DNA of 64,000 bases, taken from assembly GCA_018240405.1 (NCBI GenBank), contig JAFEFW010000628.1, forward strand, positions 1 through 64,000, in the 5' to 3' direction. Both the position numbers and the translations under genes were made by a program. Shown here in pieces: positions 60,295 to 64,000 of this stretch. The notes under the pieces were generated by a model. The model worked only from the letters and a program-made list of their open reading frames with translations. It did not search any database and was not told where the DNA came from. The DNA comes from Pseudomonadota bacterium. GTDB taxonomy: Bacteria > Pseudomonadota > Alphaproteobacteria > Acetobacterales > Acetobacteraceae. How positions within the stretch are numbered: the first letter of the stretch is position 1; each line of letters starts with the position of its first letter.

Positions 60295-61995
60295 TTACTT
60301 TGTTACGCTCGGACCAGGGCCGCGACCGGGACAGGTTACAGGTCGTAACGTTCGGCTCTCCTCCCATAGGTACACGCTTCGCCCCGGCAGTGAGCAGGCC
60401 CGATCGATTGCCGACGGTGAGTCGGCGTGCCCATAGAGAATCTTCCCTTCATATGCTGCGTCGTTGCGGGTGAAATCCTTCGCCTCTGCCAGATATGGCC
60501 TGAACTGCCAGGGGAAAACCGTCAGGTGGCGCGTGGGGATCAGCACCACCGCGGGTAACGAAGCGGGCAGCGGATCATACACCTGGCGCCGTGCATGGGC
60601 GTAAATCAAAAAGGTTGGCGCAATAACAACCGTTGTTGCCAGGAAGCCCGCCGCGCAGATCGACGCGAAACTCGGCCCGTGCAGACGCCAGCCCGCAAGC
60701 GATATCCACCCGGCCTCGTCCGCCTGCAGCGCGGCGACGGTCAGTGCCATGGGGGGAAAGGCAAAATACCAGTACCGCGGCCCGAATTGATGGCCGCCAA
60801 TGTCCAGGAAAAAGAAAAAGAACCCGACCGCGCCGATCGGCAGCAGGTCATAGTAGCGCAAGCTCATGGATCGCAGTTTGCGGGCAATAGCGAAACCATA
60901 CAGGATCGCCAGCGGAACACCGCCAAAGCCGCAGAGTAGGCCGAACCATACCTGCTCATTCCAGAAGGCCGTCCGGAACGGGAATGCATCGGCAGATGCG
61001 CCGATGCCCAAACTCTGGGTGGCACGCACCCAGGAGAACGGTGGGACGATCGGGTTGCCGGTGATGGCGAAATTATAGGCCATGAAAAGCGCGGTCAAAG
61101 GAAGCGCGCCGATGGCGTAGGCCGGCAGATCTGCAAACACATGCCGGCCGCGTACGACGACGCGGTCGAGGCCATAAAACAGGGCGAGGATACCAAATAC
61201 CTCGGTTCGCACCGTCAGCAGCGCAGAGAACGCGAGGCCGATCAACAGCCGATTTGTCGTGCGTGGGGCTTTGTCGTCGCGAATCTGCAGGCAGATGATG
61301 GCAAGAACCAGCATGCCCGCGAGCGTCATGGGAAACAGCGACGCACCATTGAACAGAGTGAACGGCGCCAGAATCGTTAGCGTGAGTAGAAAAGTCGTTC
61401 CCTGTGTCGAAGTCCCGACGCTGCGGAGGGCAGAGGCCAGCAGCAGGCCAGATCCCAGCAGGGCAAGCGGCGCGCCCAAGGTTTCGATGCCCAGTTGCCG
61501 GAACGGGATCAGGACGGCGGACCAGCCGGGAGCATACTGGCTGACCCGCTTGCCGTCCTTCTCAAAAATCCAGAATGTATCGAACAGGTCCGCCACGGGC
61601 GCCGGCGGGTTCCACAGGCGGCCGTGGCGTAGCGTGTCGGCGAGATACGTCACGCCGTATTCGTCGGACGAGTTGGGCCAAGGCGCGATGAATATGCTGG
61701 CAAGGACAGCTGCGATGACGAAGGAGATGGCAATGATCCAGGCGGGCGCCAGCAATCGTGTTCGTTGCCGTCGGGCGAACCAAGCTGCAACACCGACCTG
61801 CACGGCAGCAAGCGCGGTCAGCAGGCCGATCCGTGTCGTCATCGTGTCTGGTTGCGGCAAGAACAGGAAGCCCAGCAGCAGTCCGACCACGGTGCTGGCT
61901 GCATAAGCCCACCAAGTCGTCTTGCAGACGGCGGACAGCCTGCATCGAAGTGAGGCCGCGTAAGACACACGGCCAGATGGGCGTTGAGCGATCAT
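60295..61995 (-). CDS. multi-spanning membrane protein, GT-C glycosyltransferase-like
   Basis: A 566-residue protein with about 10-12 membrane helices and a soluble C-terminal tail from about 470. After helices 1-3 a loop contains SSDEYGVTYLADTLRHG (about 108-124); the acidic DE in the first large periplasmic loop is the mark of GT-C type glycosyltransferases that use polyprenyl-linked sugars. FGPRYWYFAFP near residue 420 adds an aromatic motif often seen in this class. I infer a sugar or lipid-linked transfer role but cannot name donor or acceptor. No partner glycan genes are close, apart from the zinc-ribbon methyltransferase 4 kb away. Confidence 0.65.
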   Translation of the reverse strand: MIAQRPSGRVSYAASLRCRLSAVCKTTWWAYAASTVVGLLLGFLFLPQPDTMTTRIGLLTALAAVQVGVAAWFARRQRTRLLAPAWIIAISFVIAAVLASIFIAPWPNSSDEYGVTYLADTLRHGRLWNPPAPVADLFDTFWIFEKDGKRVSQYAPGWSAVLIPFRQLGIETLGAPLALLGSGLLLASALRSVGTSTQGTTFLLTLTILAPFTLFNGASLFPMTLAGMLVLAIICLQIRDDKAPRTTNRLLIGLAFSALLTVRTEVFGILALFYGLDRVVVRGRHVFADLPAYAIGALPLTALFMAYNFAITGNPIVPPFSWVRATQSLGIGASADAFPFRTAFWNEQVWFGLLCGFGGVPLAILYGFAIARKLRSMSLRYYDLLPIGAVGFFFFFLDIGGHQFGPRYWYFAFPPMALTVAALQADEAGWISLAGWRLHGPSFASICAAGFLATTVVIAPTFLIYAHARRQVYDPLPASLPAVVLIPTRHLTVFPWQFRPYLAEAKDFTRNDAAYEGKILYGHADSPSAIDRACSLPGRSVYLWEESRTLRPVTCPGRGPGPSVTK

Positions 61996-62203
61996 TAAGG
62001 CTCTCGCAGCTCCGCTGCCAAACCGGGTTGCGGCGTACCAGGCGTCATTGACACCATCTTAGCAGGTAACTGTTCCGCATCGCTATCATCGCGATCCGGC
62101 CGCCGGACTTACGCACCCGGGGCCCCCTGCCATCAGCGCGGCAGGCCAACCCCGGGCGGCAGCGCGACCCGATCGAGGGTCCGTTCAATGTTCGATCAAG
62201 CGG

Positions 62204-62659
62204 CTAATCGAACGACAGCGAGATGAACTCTGCCACAACGGCCGGCTTATCGGCCCCTTCCAGTTCGATCGTGCAGTCTGAGATGACGCGCACGCCGCCC
62301 TTGATGTCCTCGACCGCCTTCACCGCCTGGTGCAGCCGCACGCGGGAACCGGCCGGCACGGGCGAAGTGAAACGGACCTTGTTGCTGCCGTAATTGATCC
62401 CACGCGAGGTTTTGCGGACCTTGTAGATGCCGGCCATTAGCCGCGGCAACAGAGACAGCGTCAGGAAGCCGTGCGCGATGGTCTGGCCGTTCGGCATCTC
62501 CTTCTTCGCGCGCTCGATGTCGACGTGAATCCATTGATGGTCGCCGGTCGCGTCCGCAAAGGCGTTGATCATCGCCTGATCGACGGTAACCCATTCGCTC
62601 GTCCCGAGTGTCTTGCCGATATAGGCTTTCAGATCCGCCGGGCGTTCGATCTCGAGCAT
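62204..62659 (-). CDS. MaoC-like (R)-enoyl-CoA hydratase
   Basis: A 151-residue hotdog-fold protein with the hydratase motif FADATGDHQWIHVD (about 35-48: catalytic Asp and His), HGFLTLSLL and GSNKVRFTSPVPAGS. It hydrates an enoyl-CoA; MaoC-type enzymes supply (R)-3-hydroxyacyl-CoA or act in degradation pathways. AGGAGAGGG 6 nt before the ATG at 62659 decides the start. It is divergent from the GMC oxidoreductase gene. Confidence 0.9.
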   Translation of the reverse strand: MLEIERPADLKAYIGKTLGTSEWVTVDQAMINAFADATGDHQWIHVDIERAKKEMPNGQTIAHGFLTLSLLPRLMAGIYKVRKTSRGINYGSNKVRFTSPVPAGSRVRLHQAVKAVEDIKGGVRVISDCTIELEGADKPAVVAEFISLSFD

Positions 62660-62839
62660 GCCAACCCTCTCCTCTTCCAGTGGTTCCACCCCCGTTGTAG
62701 CCTGACCACGAGGGGGAAAACCGATGAACCAGCGCAGCCAACAGGCTTGGCCGGCGGCCGAGCATAAGGACGCTTGCACCAGGGCGACCGGTCGGCTGCG
62801 CGTTGCTCCCTAGACTGTCCCGCCCGCACAAGGAAGACC

Positions 62840-64000
62840 ATGCCAGTGGACCTGCCAACGGATACGTTCGACTTCATCGTCACCGGGGCGGGCTCCGCCG
62901 GCTGCGCCATTGCCGGGCGTCTGGCAGAAACACGGCAGTATCGGGTGTTGCTGCTGGAGGCTGGGCCACCCGACACCAATCCATGGATTCATATCCCCCT
63001 TGGCTACGCCAAGACCTATGTCGACCCGCGCGTGAACTGGAAGTTCGAGACACAGCCGCAACCCCAGATGGCCGGTCGCAAGCTGTACCTGCCGCGCGGC
63101 AAGACGCTGGGAGGGTCGAGTTCGATCAACGGCATGGTCTATATTCGCGGCCATCGCGGCGATTACGACGAGTGGCGGCAGCGCGGCTGCACCGGCTGGG
63201 ATTACGACTCGGTACTACCGTTCTTCAAAAAGGCGCAGAACCAGACGCGTGGCGCCAGCGAGTTCCACGGCACTGGCGGACCGCTGCACGTTTCGGACCA
63301 GGCGAGGCAGGGCGAGCTGTCGCATGCCGTGCTCAAGGCCTGCCAGCAGGCGGGGATACCGGCAAACCCGGACTTCAACGGCGCGGAACAGGAAGGCTGC
63401 GGCTATTATCAAACGACCACAAGCAATAAGCGGCGCTGGAGTGCAGCGAAGGCTTACCTGTCCAACAAGCCGGAGAACCTGACCATTGTTACCGGCGCCC
63501 ATGCGACGCGCGTGGTGATCGAGAATGGCAGAGCCACAGGGGTGGAATACCAGATGCCGGGGGGCCGCGTCGTCAGCAAGGCACGGCGAGAGGTGATCGT
63601 TTCGGGTGGCGCCTATGGATCGCCGCAATTGCTGCTGCTATCGGGCCTGGGCCCGGCGGAGCATCTGCAGGAGATGGGGATTCCTGTCATCCGCGACATG
63701 CCAGCCGTCGGCTCCAACCTGCATGACCATTTCAACACCACGGCGAGCTGGCGCTGCAGCAAGGCCATCACGCTGAACGACCTGCAGAACAGTTCGTTGC
63801 GCAAGCTGGTTGCCGGCCTGCAGTACGTGCTGTTCCGGTCCGGCCCGATGGCGAGCAACGGCGTCACCGCAGGGCTGTTCACCCGCTCCGATCCGCGGCT
63901 GGAACGGCCGGATATACAGGTGAACCTGTTCGAATGGAGCACCCGCGAGCGCACGCGCGAACGTGTCGTGCCGCACGATTTTTCCGGCTTCTCCATGACT
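62840..64000 (+). CDS. GMC-family FAD oxidoreductase, cut by window end
   Basis: The frame from ATG 62840 stays open for 387 codons to the edge, so about 140-160 C-terminal residues (with the catalytic His) are missing. The N-terminus carries the FAD-binding GAGSAG (16-21) and LEAG (39-42). The first GMC signature is GGSSSINGMVYIRGH (91-105), and the second lies near residue 257 (GAYGSPQLLLLSGLGP). Relatives are choline dehydrogenase and alcohol dehydrogenases of the AlkJ type. AAGGA lies upstream of the ATG. The substrate is unknown; the adjacent MaoC gene suggests degradation of an alcohol or sterol-like compound. Confidence 0.92.
   Translation, partial: MPVDLPTDTFDFIVTGAGSAGCAIAGRLAETRQYRVLLLEAGPPDTNPWIHIPLGYAKTYVDPRVNWKFETQPQPQMAGRKLYLPRGKTLGGSSSINGMVYIRGHRGDYDEWRQRGCTGWDYDSVLPFFKKAQNQTRGASEFHGTGGPLHVSDQARQGELSHAVLKACQQAGIPANPDFNGAEQEGCGYYQTTTSNKRRWSAAKAYLSNKPENLTIVTGAHATRVVIENGRATGVEYQMPGGRVVSKARREVIVSGGAYGSPQLLLLSGLGPAEHLQEMGIPVIRDMPAVGSNLHDHFNTTASWRCSKAITLNDLQNSSLRKLVAGLQYVLFRSGPMASNGVTAGLFTRSDPRLERPDIQVNLFEWSTRERTRERVVPHDFSGFSMT

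Noticed and set aside
1-64000. Search for tRNA, rRNA, CRISPR arrays, integrases and complete insertion sequences
   Set aside because: None was recognised by eye. A tRNAscan, CRISPR and IS search would be needed to exclude degenerate examples.

Overview
The window is a GC-rich, gene-dense bacterial chromosome segment. Gene content (PEP-CTERM protein, ClC exchanger, FtrA/B/D-like iron genes, many ABC and TRAP binding proteins, luciferase-like monooxygenases, CoA-linked enzymes) suits a metabolically versatile alphaproteobacterium, perhaps Rhodospirillales/Acetobacteraceae. That placement is inference from style, not from a marker gene. I see no rRNA, tRNA, CRISPR array, integrase or complete insertion sequence.

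Left part (1-13 kb): a partial unknown gene, a secreted Gly/Ser-rich protein, an M20 peptidase, a 43-residue Pro-rich small protein, a tandem pair of close luciferase-like monooxygenase (LLM) paralogues separated by two copies of a hairpin repeat, a Rid-family protein lacking the usual Arg, a cytochrome P450, a PEP-CTERM protein beside a PrsW-type membrane protease, a GGDEF protein and an EF-G with its own terminator.

Iron and respiration part (13-21.5 kb): two nearly identical Fur-box-like sites. One abuts a Cys-rich unknown gene; the other precedes an FtrA (P19), FtrB (cupredoxin), FtrD (polyferredoxin) set with no FTR1 permease, followed by a porin. A napE-napC pair without any reductase follows, then a decayed MFS gene.

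Middle part (21.5-35.7 kb): ClC channel, ketopantoate-reductase-like protein, methyltransferase, TRAP transporter with fused DctQM, EmrAB-like efflux pair, lipoprotein, EpmA, GST, VOC protein and several unknowns.

Core of interest (35.7-55.5 kb): a divergent locus centred on 46.77 kb. Rightward run an LLM and, overlapping by 4 nt, an FbiC-type fused CofG-CofH FO synthase, which makes the deazaflavin core of coenzyme F420. Leftward run two LLMs, a FadB/FadJ-like fusion, a complete DppABCDF-type ABC transporter, a 59-residue small protein and another LLM. Beside it lie an unrecognised 516-residue protein coupled to a CaiB-type CoA transferase, flanked by two branched-chain-type binding proteins. 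I read this as an uptake and degradation locus using F420-dependent chemistry; its substrate is unknown. F420 systems are uncommon in proteobacteria, so this is the best candidate for something undescribed.

Right end (55.5-64 kb): an AT-richer patch with a zinc-ribbon methyltransferase, polyamine-type ABC genes lacking the ATPase, a multi-spanning membrane protein, a MaoC hydratase and a GMC oxidoreductase cut by the window edge.
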